Positions 17,920 to 28,353 of a DNA stretch of 64,000 bases are shown piece after piece. How positions within the stretch are numbered: position 1 is the stretch's first letter; every line of letters starts with the position of its first letter. A program made the position numbers and the translations under genes. Below the pieces are notes generated by a model. The model had not been told where the DNA came from. It saw only the letters and a program-made list of their open reading frames with translations, and searched no databases. Source of the stretch: Devosia sp. MC521 (GTDB lineage: Bacteria; Pseudomonadota; Alphaproteobacteria; Rhizobiales; Devosiaceae); NCBI RefSeq assembly GCF_014127105.1, contig NZ_CP059902.1, forward strand, positions 2,389,001-2,453,000. The letters are read 5' to 3'.

Positions 17920-19032
17920 GTGCCCGTCCCGCCATTCACCGCAGTGGTCGATACTCTGCCCGAAACTGTACCCTTTGTCGGGCCCGAAGCGATTGAGCGG
18001 CGGACCGGAATTAAGACGCGCGCGCGTATCGGCGCCAATGAATCCGTCTTTGGCCCGAGCCCAAAAGCGCTGCAAGCCATTCGCGACAATGCCGACAGTG
18101 TTTGGTCTTATGGCGACCCAGAGAATTTTGAGCTGCAGCAGGCGCTCGCCGCCAAGTTCGGGGTCTCGCCAGACGAAATCACCATTGGTGAGGGCATTGA
18201 CGGGCTGATGAGCTGGGTCGTTCGCCTGTTTATCGCACCGGGCGATAAGGTGGTTATGGCGGCGGGTGGCTACCCGACGTTTATCTATCATGTGTCGGGC
18301 TATGGCGGGGATTTGCACTACGTCCCCTATATGCGCGACCATGAAGACCCAATCGCTTTGGCCTCAAAGGCCCGCGAAGTGGGCGCGAAAATGGTCTATC
18401 TCGCCAATCCGGACAATCCGATGGGGACGTGGTGGCCTGCCGAAACCATTCAGGCGTTTATTGATGCTGTGCCCGAAGACTGCATCATCGTGCTCGATGA
18501 AGCCTATGGCGAATGCGCGCCCGAAGGCACAATGCCCGCCATCGACACGTCGCGCCCCAATGTCTTGCGCATGCGAACCTTCTCGAAAGCCTATGGCCTA
18601 GCTGGGATGCGGTGTGGCTATGCCATTGGCAATGCGCGCCTAACCCGCGCCTTCAACCGCATCCGCAACCATTTTGGTATTACCCGCCTGACCCAAGCGG
18701 CGGCCCTCGCTGCGCTGCAGGACGAAGCACACTTGCAGTGGGCGCTAAACTCGATTGATGCGTCGCGTGAGCGTCTTTACGCCATCGCCAGAGAACACGG
18801 GCTAAACCCCATTCCATCGGCGACCAATTTCGTGACCATTGATTGCAAGCGCGATGGCGCGTTTGCCAAGGCCGTGCTCGACGCGCTGGCCGAACAGGGC
18901 GTGTTTATCCGCAAGCCCGGATCGCCGGGGCATGATCGGTGTATCCGTGTCAGCTGTGGGTCTGAGCGCGAGATGGATATTTTCGCTGCAGCGCTGCCCA
19001 TTGCGCTCAAGCAGGCTCAGGGCGACGCGTAA
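17920..19032 (+). CDS. HisC-like pyridoxal-phosphate aminotransferase
   Basis: 370 residues, fold type I class II aminotransferase. GTG start, with GAAGGAA 8 bases upstream. Motifs: N-terminal substrate loop ARIGANESVFGPSP, YLANPDNPMGTWW (Asn that holds the cofactor ring), VLDEAYGE, and TFSKAYGLAGMRCGYAIG with the Schiff-base Lys. The C-terminal RCIRVSCGSEREM carries the carboxylate-binding Arg. This is the histidinol-phosphate aminotransferase family, but no his gene is near, so it may act on another amino or aromatic acid. It converges with the next gene and overlaps it by 16 bases. Confidence 0.85.
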   Translation: MPVPPFTAVVDTLPETVPFVGPEAIERRTGIKTRARIGANESVFGPSPKALQAIRDNADSVWSYGDPENFELQQALAAKFGVSPDEITIGEGIDGLMSWVVRLFIAPGDKVVMAAGGYPTFIYHVSGYGGDLHYVPYMRDHEDPIALASKAREVGAKMVYLANPDNPMGTWWPAETIQAFIDAVPEDCIIVLDEAYGECAPEGTMPAIDTSRPNVLRMRTFSKAYGLAGMRCGYAIGNARLTRAFNRIRNHFGITRLTQAAALAALQDEAHLQWALNSIDASRERLYAIAREHGLNPIPSATNFVTIDCKRDGAFAKAVLDALAEQGVFIRKPGSPGHDRCIRVSCGSEREMDIFAAALPIALKQAQGDA

Positions 19033-19967
19033 AGACTGATTTCTGCGCGCAACGGCAAATGATTGGACCCTAGAGGATCACCCGCCTCTAGGGTTTTTAT
19101 ACGCGCATTGCCACGCGAAAAGACGTTGTCGATTGGCACGCCGAGCAGCCCGAGATTGACAGGCCAAGTGGCCGAGGGCCAGCCGCCGATTGCAAGGCCT
19201 TGATTGGCGGCCAGAGTGGCCAGCGGATCGGACCAAGGGGCGGCATTAAAATCGCCCGCCATGACGACTGGGCCTTCGATGGTCTTGAGGAACTCGCCGA
19301 CGGCCTGAAGCTCAACCCAAGAGGCCCCATCAAAATAGGGTTTGGAGAGGTGCACGCCGACAATGGTCACGGTCTCGCCATTGAGCGTCAGTTCGGCAGA
19401 GACGAGACGATCGCGGGAGAATGGGGGCAAGCGCTGCACACGAGCATTTGCCATCGGCAAAGCTGAGTGAAGCGATATATCGCACGCCCTGCCCTCTTCG
19501 CAGCCTACGCTATAGGGCAAGGCGCGCTTGAGCCGATCAAACTGATGGCTGATACCGGGGCTCTCCAAGATCAGGGCAACATCGGGCGGGTTGGCCAGAA
19601 TGCCATCCACAAGCTTGGAAGGCGTGGGATTGTCAAACAAGACATTGAACGAGACCAGCGAGAATTCTGCCTTGGGCGCTTCATAAATCGGCGGACGACG
19701 CCCGAGGTAGTCGCGGACATAGGTGACGCTGTGAACGGCACCGGCGATCATGATGAAGAGCAGGAGCGTGCCGCGCAGACGCGCGCCAGCGATCATCGCG
19801 CCGATGGCAAAAATCGCGCCGAGCCCGAGGATGTGAAAGCGCAGGGTCTGGAGCAAGAGCTCGCCCGGCAGGCCCGGCAAATACCAGATCAACCCGAGCA
19901 GACCGAGCACAACCAAACCTAGCGCCAGCATGGCGCCGCGGAATTCTGCACGTTTGAGCATCAACAC
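19017..19967 (-). CDS. Membrane-anchored endonuclease/exonuclease/phosphatase family protein
   Basis: 316 residues. Three N-terminal hydrophobic segments (about 12-30, 38-60, 65-85) are followed by an EEP domain starting at FSLVSFNVLFDNP. Catalytic-site blocks are visible: LILESP, VGVHLSKPYF, VMAGDFNAAPWSD and GSNHLPLRAEI. The topology puts the enzyme domain on the periplasmic side if three helices are real. EEP enzymes cut DNA, lipids or phosphodiesters; the substrate is not evident. The 3' end overlaps the HisC-like gene by 16 bases on the other strand. Confidence 0.8.
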   Translation of the reverse strand: MLMLKRAEFRGAMLALGLVVLGLLGLIWYLPGLPGELLLQTLRFHILGLGAIFAIGAMIAGARLRGTLLLFIMIAGAVHSVTYVRDYLGRRPPIYEAPKAEFSLVSFNVLFDNPTPSKLVDGILANPPDVALILESPGISHQFDRLKRALPYSVGCEEGRACDISLHSALPMANARVQRLPPFSRDRLVSAELTLNGETVTIVGVHLSKPYFDGASWVELQAVGEFLKTIEGPVVMAGDFNAAPWSDPLATLAANQGLAIGGWPSATWPVNLGLLGVPIDNVFSRGNARIKTLEAGDPLGSNHLPLRAEISLYASP

Positions 19968-20023
19968 TCCATCATCACCCGAGTGACCGGCTAGACCAGT
20001 TTCGACAGCTCAGTGCAAGTGCG

Positions 20024-20057
20024 CAAAACAAAAGGCCCCGGCTTATCGCCGAGGCCC
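20024..20057 (-). terminator. Rho-independent terminator of leuA
   Basis: On the - strand GGCCTCGGC-gataa-GCCGGGGCC (one G-U pair) is followed by TTTTGTTTT, about 30 bases after the leuA stop. Confidence 0.85.
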
Positions 20058-20085
20058 ATAATGACACTTGCGTGTTTAAAAGCGA

Positions 20086-21645
20086 TTAGCCTGCCAGCGC
20101 GCCTTGTGCGGCAGCACCACGCTCGATGACAACACGGTTGAGTGCGTTGAGATAGGCGCGGGCCGAAGCCACCAGAGTATCAGGCTCGGCAGCATTGCCC
20201 GAGGCGATACGGCCGTTCATTTCGAGGCGAACGTGTGCCGATGCCTGCGCGTCGGTGCCGCCGGTTACCCCGTCAACCGCATAGAGAACCAGATGCGGGT
20301 TGGCGTCTGCGGCCAGCTTGATGGCGTTGAAGATCGCGTCAACCGAGCCCGTGCCTTCATAGGTCACTGACTTTTCTTCGCCCTCAATGGTGACCGTCAA
20401 ATTGCACTTGTGAATGCCACCGGTCTTGGAGATGACTTCGAGGTCAACCAACTTGATGCGATCGCCAGCCGAACCGACTTCGTCATCAACCAGCGCTACA
20501 AGGTCAGCGTCGTAAACGTGCTTCTTGCGGTCAGCCAGATCCTTGAAGCGCTGGAAGGCTTCTTGGAAGGCATTGTCGCCCAGCTCGTAACCCAGTTCCT
20601 TGAGCTTGTCCTTGAACGCAGCGCGGCCCGAGTGCTTGCCCATGACCAAGGTGGTTTCCTTAATGCCGACGCTCGCCGGGGTCATGATTTCATAGGTTTC
20701 AGCGTTCTTGAGCATGCCATCCTGGTGGATGCCGCTCTCATGCGCGAAGGCATTCTTGCCGACGATGGCCTTATTGTACTGAACCGGGAAATTCGCAGCG
20801 GCTGCCACAATACGGCTGGCCCGCGAGAGGTGTGTGGTTTCGATCTCGGAATAGAAAGGCATCGCGTCGCCGCGAGTGCGCAGCGCCATGACGACTTCTT
20901 CCAAGGCCGCATTACCAGCACGTTCGCCCAAGCCGTTGATCGTGCATTCAATCTGACGCGCGCCACCGGCAACACCGGCGAGCGAGTTGGCAACAGCCAT
21001 GCCCAGATCGTTATGGCAGTGAACCGAGAAGATCGCCTTGTCCGAGTTCGGCACGCCTTCAATGACGGTCTTGAACATGCGGAAATGTTCTTCCGGCACA
21101 GCGTAACCAACCGTGTCCGGCAGGTTGATGGTGGTCGCACCAGCACGGATGGCGGTGTCGACGCAGCGCATCAGGAATTCGATTGGCGTGCGGGTCGCGT
21201 CCATGGCGGACCACTCGACGTCGTCGATGAGGTTGCGAGCCTGCGCCACGGTGCGCGCAATGATCTCGATCACCTCGTCTTCGGTCTTCTTCATCTGGTG
21301 GGCCAGATGGATCGGCGAGGTCGAAACGAAGGTGTGAATGCGGCCTGCATTGGCGTGGCGCACAGCTTCAGCTGCGCGATCAATGTCGGCAGTGATGGCG
21401 CGAGCGAGACCGGCAACGCGCGCGTTTTTGACGTGCTTGGCAACAGCGACAACGGCTTCAAAGTCGCCGTTGGAGGCAATCGGGAAACCGGCTTCGATAA
21501 TGTCGACGCCCATTTCGTCGAGAGTTTCGGCAACCTGCAGCTTTTCTTCCAGCGTCATCGTCGCGCCAGGCGACTGCTCGCCATCACGCAAAGTGGTGTC
21601 GAAGATGAAGACGCGTTCTTTGTTGGAATTGGTTGCAGCGGTCAT
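20086..21645 (-). CDS. leuA: 2-isopropylmalate synthase
   Basis: 519 residues. It condenses acetyl-CoA with 2-oxoisovalerate, the first committed step of leucine synthesis. The TIM barrel starts FDTTLRDGEQSPGATM (metal and substrate residues), with HCHNDLGMAVANS as the second metal-binding block and NGLGERAGNAAL after it. The C-terminal 130 residues form the LeuA dimer/regulatory domain (VDLEVISKTGGIHKCNLTV), which binds leucine for feedback inhibition. The leader peptide at 21761-21886 suggests transcription is also controlled by leucyl-tRNA supply. Length and motifs fit the bacterial short form. Confidence 0.97.
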   Translation of the reverse strand: MTAATNSNKERVFIFDTTLRDGEQSPGATMTLEEKLQVAETLDEMGVDIIEAGFPIASNGDFEAVVAVAKHVKNARVAGLARAITADIDRAAEAVRHANAGRIHTFVSTSPIHLAHQMKKTEDEVIEIIARTVAQARNLIDDVEWSAMDATRTPIEFLMRCVDTAIRAGATTINLPDTVGYAVPEEHFRMFKTVIEGVPNSDKAIFSVHCHNDLGMAVANSLAGVAGGARQIECTINGLGERAGNAALEEVVMALRTRGDAMPFYSEIETTHLSRASRIVAAAANFPVQYNKAIVGKNAFAHESGIHQDGMLKNAETYEIMTPASVGIKETTLVMGKHSGRAAFKDKLKELGYELGDNAFQEAFQRFKDLADRKKHVYDADLVALVDDEVGSAGDRIKLVDLEVISKTGGIHKCNLTVTIEGEEKSVTYEGTGSVDAIFNAIKLAADANPHLVLYAVDGVTGGTDAQASAHVRLEMNGRIASGNAAEPDTLVASARAYLNALNRVVIERGAAAQGALAG

Positions 21646-21760
21646 ACTAGTCTCTTTTCTTATCGGCCCGGGCGCAAAGGCTCACTGGACCGGACAAAAT
21701 CTCTGTTCGGTTTAAGATGCGCACTCCCCTGACCACCCGCTCGCAAAATCGAGCTGTCGG

Positions 21761-21886
21761 TTACCAGGGGCTGATAAGAAGGAGGAGAAGTAGTGGAAGC
21801 AGCGACAGCGCAGCAACAATCGCGAGCTTGGTCTGGTTGACCTGCTGCTGAGCGACTGCAATGGCTTTGGCGCGGTTGCGCTGCAT
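21761..21886 (-). CDS. leuA leader peptide (leucine attenuation)
   Basis: A 41-residue reading frame 115 bases upstream of leuA on the same strand. It ends LSLLPLLLLLLISPW, with nine Leu among its last 15 residues, spelled with a mix of CTG, CTT, CTA and CTC codons. Such a run is the hallmark of leucine-sensing leader peptides: stalling on the Leu codons when leucyl-tRNA is scarce changes folding of the downstream RNA. Leader peptides before leuA are known in Hyphomicrobiales. The ribosome site is poor, and I could not find a classical terminator with a U-run between the peptide and leuA, only weaker hairpins, so the mechanism is inferred. Confidence 0.75.
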   Translation of the reverse strand: MQRNRAKAIAVAQQQVNQTKLAIVAALSLLPLLLLLLISPW

Positions 21887-22034
21887 ACGAGTACCCAAGA
21901 GTACGGCTTCTGATAATTCCAACAATGCGCGAACTGAAAGCACGTTGCAAGACCAATGTGACAAAATGCGTTCGATTAGCAGCAGAGAGGCTTGAAAAAT
22001 AACGAGCCGGATCAGGAAGATTTTATGAACTGGG

Positions 22035-22502
22035 TTATTCTTGCCATTTGCTGACCCGGCGCATTTCAAAGCCGGTATTTGTATTTGCAAAGCCGCAATT
22101 GGCATAGAAACCGAGGACTTCGGGCTTTTCTGAGCTGGTGAGCAGCATGATCTTGTAGCAGTCGGCGAGCCAGGCGTGGTCGATGACGGTGCTGAGGAGG
22201 TGTCGACCTAACCCCTGATTGCGGAAATCGGCGTGGGTGACGACGTTTTCAAGCAAAGCGAACGGACGACCGCCGCGGGTGAGATTCGGCACGATCGCGA
22301 CGGTTACGGTTGCGACAATCTGGGTGTCGACCAAGGCGATGAACACGCCACTGCCCGGCATGACGGCAAGACGCGCCAGATTTGCTTTGAGCGTATCTGC
22401 GCGCAGCACGGGGTCATCGGGATGCAGCTGGCGATAGAGGATGGCGAGACCCGCAAGATCGTCGGCCGTTGCCAAGCGTATGGTGCTTGCGGATATCGCC
22501 AT
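22035..22502 (-). CDS. GNAT family N-acetyltransferase
   Basis: About 155 residues with a complete GNAT core: IRLATADDLAGLAILYRQL, then LLENVVTHADFRNQGLGRHLL, which holds the acetyl-CoA loop (R/Q-x-x-G-x-G/L), and FYANCGFANTNTGFEM. The ATG at 22502 has GGGAG 6 bases upstream; the ATG at 22508 would be too close to it. The substrate is unknown. It follows the PhzF gene by 48 bases on the same strand and is probably the last gene of that run. Confidence 0.8.
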   Translation of the reverse strand: MAISASTIRLATADDLAGLAILYRQLHPDDPVLRADTLKANLARLAVMPGSGVFIALVDTQIVATVTVAIVPNLTRGGRPFALLENVVTHADFRNQGLGRHLLSTVIDHAWLADCYKIMLLTSSEKPEVLGFYANCGFANTNTGFEMRRVSKWQE

Positions 22503-22550
22503 GTTCATCTCCCTGTGCGTTGCAATAGAGAGGCGAATTCAGCCCCTCCC

Positions 22551-23426
22551 CTAAAGCTCCAGTGTGCCGGAGGCGATGATCACCGCGTCGCCACCGATGG
22601 CCGCGTGGGTCAGTGCCCCAGCCTCTTTCTTGATGTGGATGGTCATTCGACACGGCCGGCCCATTTCATGGCCCTGACGAAGACCATAATCAGCATGCTC
22701 ATTGTCTCCGAGCTGTGTGGCCAACATGCCGATGAGAGCGGCAGCGGCGGAGCCCGTGCCGGGGTCCTCGAGGCGAGCGTTGAACATGCGCGCGGCGATG
22801 TCGACGCCGGGTTCGTTGGGCGTGAGGGTGAAAATATAGGCCGAGTTCCGCGCGAAGGGGAAAGCCTTCTCCCAGATCAGCGCATTGGGTTCGATGCGTT
22901 TGAGCACTTCCGTGCTGCGCACCGGAATGAGGTGGAAGGGATTACCCGCCGAGTAGCCTGCAGGCTTATAGAACTCGCAACCGATATCTTCCGGCTCAAG
23001 ACCTAGCGCCTGTGCGATAGTGAGCGTATCGCGGAGATCGCCGACAAACTCGGGAAACTTCGGCAGGGTAAAGCGCGCGGAGCCTGTGCGGTGGTCGATC
23101 TTTTCGACGAGAGCTGAAACGAGCCCTATCTGCTCCTCAATCCGAACCACCCCGCCTCGACCGTTGAGGCCGAGAACGACAGCGGCACCAACGGTCGGAT
23201 GACCGGCAAAAGGCAACTCCTGCGTGGGCGTAAAAATGCGGATCGAGGCCGCATTCCGCTCAGACACAGGTTTGAGGAAAAACACCGTTTCGGAGAGATT
23301 GAACTCCTTGGCAATGGCCTGCATCTCGTCGTCCAACAACCCCGTGGCATCGGTAAGGACAGCGAGAGGATTGCCGCGCAAAGGCGAGCGGGTAAAGACG
23401 TCGAGAAGCAGGTAATCGCGTTTCAC
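22551..23426 (-). CDS. PhzF family isomerase/epimerase-like protein
   Basis: 291 residues, a diaminopimelate-epimerase fold. Family motifs: LDVFTRSPLRGNPLAVL, the catalytic Glu in KEFNLSETVFFL (about residue 46), LPFAGHPTVGAA and DPGTGSAAAALIG. PhzF acts in phenazine synthesis in pseudomonads, but most homologues sit alone with unknown substrates, and there are no phenazine genes here. The start codon overlaps the stop of the UPF0303 gene by 4 bases, so the two are translationally coupled. Confidence 0.85.
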   Translation of the reverse strand: MKRDYLLLDVFTRSPLRGNPLAVLTDATGLLDDEMQAIAKEFNLSETVFFLKPVSERNAASIRIFTPTQELPFAGHPTVGAAVVLGLNGRGGVVRIEEQIGLVSALVEKIDHRTGSARFTLPKFPEFVGDLRDTLTIAQALGLEPEDIGCEFYKPAGYSAGNPFHLIPVRSTEVLKRIEPNALIWEKAFPFARNSAYIFTLTPNEPGVDIAARMFNARLEDPGTGSAAAALIGMLATQLGDNEHADYGLRQGHEMGRPCRMTIHIKKEAGALTHAAIGGDAVIIASGTLEL

Positions 23427-23920
23427 GCTGCAGTCTCCGGCAGAGCATAGTCACCGCGCGCCTTGCCCAGATAGTCACAGAGCGCATCAACGACAACGCC
23501 ATGATCCTTACGGCCTGGCAGGCCCGAAATCGTGATGGTACCGATAATGCCTGCGCCCGGTACGCGAACCGGGAAACCTCCGCCCGCAATCACATAATCA
23601 GCCGGATCGGCACCTGACTGCGGCGAGAATGGCACTTCGCCACGCTCAAGCACGAGGCGGTAGGATGCGCGCTGGAAACGGCGCACGGAATTGATCTTGC
23701 GACGGACCCATTCAGCATTGTCTGCGCCCGTCCCTTCAATCGCGGTGAAGAACAATTGGCGGTCCCAAGTGCGAATATCGCAGACGAGGACAAGGCCTTC
23801 CGCCAGCGCGCGGGCCCGGATCGCCGTGCCGATGTCATAAGCGACGTTCTCGTTGAAAGCCGGCAGCACCAGCTCAAGTTCTTGGCGTTTCACTAGGGCA
23901 ATTTCGTCGTCTTTGGTCAT
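23423..23920 (-). CDS. UPF0303 / heme-degrading-domain (HbpS/GlcG-like) protein
   Basis: 165 residues from the ATG at 23920, with GAGG 8 bases upstream. The sequence ELVLPAFNENVAYDIGTAIR and VCDIRTWDRQLFFTAIEG is characteristic of UPF0303, a subgroup of the GlcG/HbpS (DUF336) fold. HbpS binds heme in Streptomyces, but function is not established for UPF0303 proteins. It lies 2 bases after the GFA gene and overlaps phzF-like by 4, within a tight run of small genes. Confidence 0.8.
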   Translation of the reverse strand: MTKDDEIALVKRQELELVLPAFNENVAYDIGTAIRARALAEGLVLVCDIRTWDRQLFFTAIEGTGADNAEWVRRKINSVRRFQRASYRLVLERGEVPFSPQSGADPADYVIAGGGFPVRVPGAGIIGTITISGLPGRKDHGVVVDALCDYLGKARGDYALPETAA

Positions 23921-23922
23921 AT

Positions 23923-24384
23923 TCAAACCTCGTTCGCCCTCGCCCATGCCTGGATGAGGGGTTCGCGGCCCGGTGGGCCTTTTGGAAAATTGACAAGTGT
24001 TGGATCAATGGGCGCCCAAGACGCAGCGCTATCCGTCCAGATATTGCCGACTGGCTTGGCCCAACTGATATCATCGAGCGTCCCGGCGCGCACAATGCGG
24101 AAACCGGGGCTTTGAGGATCGTTCCAGAGCCAGCTGTAACAGGTGGAGCAAAAGTTCATGGCAATAACATTGCCGCTGTCGGCGGTGCGCCGATAGGTGA
24201 CAACCTCGCCGGTGACAGAAAAACTCGCATCCGGAACAACGACCGGCATGCCCCATGACGAGCCGGACGCGCGCTGGCAGTCTTTGCAGTGGCAATTATA
24301 GACGGTCAGGGGCGGCGCGCTCAGCGTGTAGCGGACTTGCCCGCAGCTGCATCCACCCGAAACCGGAAATCTTGGTAGTGCCAT
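23923..24384 (-). CDS. GFA family (glutathione-dependent formaldehyde-activating-like) protein
   Basis: 153 residues. Zinc-binding Cys pairs are all visible: GGCSCGQVRY, CHCKDCQRASGS and NFCSTCYSWLW. This matches the GFA (PF04828) mini-fold named after Paracoccus Gfa, though most members have no proven link to formaldehyde. The ATG at 24384 follows GGAGGGG. It is upstream of the UPF0303 gene by 2 bases and 88 bases downstream of the Nudix gene, probably one transcript. Confidence 0.88.
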   Translation of the reverse strand: MALPRFPVSGGCSCGQVRYTLSAPPLTVYNCHCKDCQRASGSSWGMPVVVPDASFSVTGEVVTYRRTADSGNVIAMNFCSTCYSWLWNDPQSPGFRIVRAGTLDDISWAKPVGNIWTDSAASWAPIDPTLVNFPKGPPGREPLIQAWARANEV

Positions 24385-24472
24385 CTCGCCCCTCCAGACG
24401 ATCAGCCAGCGACTCCCCGCGCTGACTTGCACCACCAGTTGTAGCGGCTTTTTGATCTCCTGCGAGGGGATT

Positions 24473-25192
24473 TTAGGGACGAATAAAGCCGCCGGTTTCG
24501 AAGGCCCAGAGCAGCGCTGCCACATAAGGCAGAGGCTCGCCAAACGCTTCAAGCTCGGCCTTGCTGCGCACGGCAACAACATCGGCCAGCTCGCGCTCTT
24601 CTTGCATGTCCAGATTGGCGCGGATGGTCGCGAGCATGTCTTCGGCTGTGTGCGGAAAGTAGAGGGCGCGAGCGACGGAAACGCGCGGGCCATCAAACAC
24701 GGCAACCATTTCTCCCTCAACACCATCGGCATAGGAGAGGCCAGTCTCTTCCATCAACTCGATTTCAGTGCTGCGCCGCAAATCAATCGACCCGTTGGGC
24801 AGAACGTCACGCGGCTCAAGCGAGCCTGCTGGCGGATAGATACGACCGGCATTGGCGGTGTTGGCACCCATGACGCCCAGAATAACGGCATTATCGGTGG
24901 TGATAATCAGCGCAGAGCCAAAGAGATTGCGTAGCCCAATCTCCGGGAAGCCCTGCTCGCGCCAGGTCATAAAAGCGGAAAAGGCATCTTCATAGGCGGT
25001 CGCGTGCAAGACGCCATTACCGTCTATTTGCGGAACCGACACGCAAATCATGCGCCCGTCCCACAAATGTGGGTTTTCCTGAAGCTGCCGGGCCCAAGTC
25101 TCGCCAACGGCCTCTCGAATGGCCTGCGGGAGCGGCCAGTTCTCAGGGCTGAACCGAATATCGACGGCAGAGATCGGGAATACAGAGGTCAT
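24473..25192 (-). CDS. Nudix hydrolase with long N-terminal region
   Basis: 239 residues. The Nudix box is recognisable but stretched: GSLEPRDVLPNGSIDLRRS, then EIELMEETGLSY, with the EExG core intact. An N-terminal region of about 95 residues and a C-terminal extension resemble uncharacterised proteins rather than MutT or ADP-ribose enzymes. I start at the ATG at 25192; an in-frame TTG at 25213 lies inside the ilvC terminator, which argues against it. It is the first gene of the run that continues through GFA, UPF0303, PhzF and GNAT. Confidence 0.75.
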   Translation of the reverse strand: MTSVFPISAVDIRFSPENWPLPQAIREAVGETWARQLQENPHLWDGRMICVSVPQIDGNGVLHATAYEDAFSAFMTWREQGFPEIGLRNLFGSALIITTDNAVILGVMGANTANAGRIYPPAGSLEPRDVLPNGSIDLRRSTEIELMEETGLSYADGVEGEMVAVFDGPRVSVARALYFPHTAEDMLATIRANLDMQEERELADVVAVRSKAELEAFGEPLPYVAALLWAFETGGFIRP

Positions 25193-25211
25193 GGGCACCA
25201 AGTGAAGATAC

Positions 25212-25241
25212 AAAAAGGGCGGGAGTTTTATCTCCCGCCCT
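25212..25241 (-). terminator. Rho-independent terminator of ilvC
   Basis: On the - strand GGGCGGGAG-ataaaa-CTCCCGCCC is followed by TTTTTG, 10 bases after the ilvC stop. Confidence 0.92.
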
Positions 25242-25250
25242 CGAACTCTA

Positions 25251-26949
<1,699 letters not shown>

Positions 26950-27002
26950 GACCATACCTTCCACGCGTTGACCGAACGCATCGGCGTTAATCCGTTCGAT
27001 GG

Positions 27003-27018
27003 CGTACCGTACGGTACG
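27003..27018. promoter_or_regulatory. 16-bp perfect palindrome, probable TetR operator
   Basis: CGTACCGTACGGTACG reads the same on both strands and lies in the short region between the TetR gene and the nuclease-like gene. Length and symmetry suit a TetR dimer. It precedes the TetR-ilvC unit. Confidence 0.65.
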
Positions 27019-27096
27019 GTTCGAAGCAAGTGGATTCTTAAGCTTTCTATCAAAAGAGCTACAACACCATGGCAGCGGCGCTCCGAATACCGTGGG

Positions 27097-28323
27097 CTAG
27101 TATAAGGCCCCACGGTCTTCGGCCGCATCCTGCGCGACCGCCCGTACACGAGGCCTCAGAACATTGATGAACGTATTTGTGCGCTCGGCAAGCCAGAGAA
27201 ATGCTTGGTGCCGATCAACCGGGGAAGTTAAATCGGTGAATACCTTACTGTCCGAGACCGTACGGCGGCCATCTCGCTCAATGACCTCTGCTGTGCCACC
27301 AAGCTCCCTCAAAATAGCTGCTTCATCCTCGACGACAGCAAACATTGCCGCTTCACCCACAGTGTCCCTCGTCGCAGAGAGAAAGACACCAACGCGATTC
27401 TTCAGTTTTTCTCGGTAGACCGTCAACCAACCGCCCTTTGCTGGCAGGGTGAACGCCAAATAGCCGGCCCGAGAGGCTTTAGGAATAGCTTGCTCTTTGT
27501 CATCGAGCTCCAAATACGGCAGAAATTCGGACCAGAACAAGAAACGATCATGCGCGGTCGCGTCCCACTCTTTTTCAACGACGCTCGCTTCGTGCTCCTC
27601 CTCGTCGGCAACATCAACGAGTGTCATCCCATCTGGCAGCGCAACGACTTGTCGCTCAACGAGTTTGGTTCGCACCAGGACCCGTGGGGCGACCAGTTTT
27701 TCACCTGACGGCAATTCATAGATCGGCAATTCGACTAGGCCTAACGAGAAGTGCAGGCCAGAGTAGCGCTCTAGATACTCAGCGATAGCCTCGACGCCTT
27801 CACGGATGCCATCACCAACAATCAATAATAGGAAGCGTCCACGCCTAAGGTTTCGGCTAAGAGAATCGTTAAAAGCAATTTCATCTACATTTGGAGCGTG
27901 CACCCGGACTCGGTCGAGCAAAGTGATGCCATCTGCGCCGATCCTCCTGCTTACCTCACGCTCGACGTCTGAGCTGGTCCAGTGGGTAAGCTCTTTGGCA
28001 TAGTCCAATATTTGACCAACGACTTTACGCCGCCCTTCTGGATTGCGCCAAAGTTTGCACTCGACGAGCACTGGCAATCCTGATGCCGTGACAAGAAAGT
28101 TATCGATCGGCCCAGCGCGTGTGCTCAGTTCCCTGCATATCGCGATCGGGTCTGAATACGCCGGATCAATTTCCCTAATCGGCAAGCACCCAGGGAATCG
28201 ATGGATCAGATCCTGTATCTTGGCTTCATCGAAGCCGCTCTCGCCTTTGGAGATGTCCAGCGAAGGCAAAGATATCGCCGTATCGGCGGTCACTAGAATT
28301 GGCGCAACCTGCTGTCGTGTCAT
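27097..28323 (-). CDS. Hypothetical protein with PD-(D/E)XK nuclease-like core
   Basis: 408 residues, not recognised as a named protein. The N-terminal third carries a nuclease-like arrangement: FDEAKIQDLIHRFPGCLPI, then Asp74, the strand LPVLVECK with Glu88 and Lys90, and GQILDYAKEL with Gln104. That is the D-(x)n-E-x-K core plus the helix-borne Gln seen in RecB/NucS-like members of the PD-(D/E)XK superfamily. The C-terminal part (about 270-400) is of unknown fold, with LAFTLPAKGGWLTVYREKL. There is no partner methyltransferase or helicase nearby. Base composition is locally lower in G+C (42% in 27841-27900), hinting at a different origin. The ATG has GAGGGGG upstream. Defence or repair function is only a possibility. 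Confidence 0.6.
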   Translation of the reverse strand: MTRQQVAPILVTADTAISLPSLDISKGESGFDEAKIQDLIHRFPGCLPIREIDPAYSDPIAICRELSTRAGPIDNFLVTASGLPVLVECKLWRNPEGRRKVVGQILDYAKELTHWTSSDVEREVSRRIGADGITLLDRVRVHAPNVDEIAFNDSLSRNLRRGRFLLLIVGDGIREGVEAIAEYLERYSGLHFSLGLVELPIYELPSGEKLVAPRVLVRTKLVERQVVALPDGMTLVDVADEEEHEASVVEKEWDATAHDRFLFWSEFLPYLELDDKEQAIPKASRAGYLAFTLPAKGGWLTVYREKLKNRVGVFLSATRDTVGEAAMFAVVEDEAAILRELGGTAEVIERDGRRTVSDSKVFTDLTSPVDRHQAFLWLAERTNTFINVLRPRVRAVAQDAAEDRGALY

Positions 28324-28353
28324 TTTATTCCCCCTCGGACTGCATCGTTGCAG

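Noticed and set aside
20410..21732. Open frame of 440 codons on the + strand opposite leuA
   Set aside because: leuA is unmistakable; the antisense frame is composition-driven and has no recognisable protein features.
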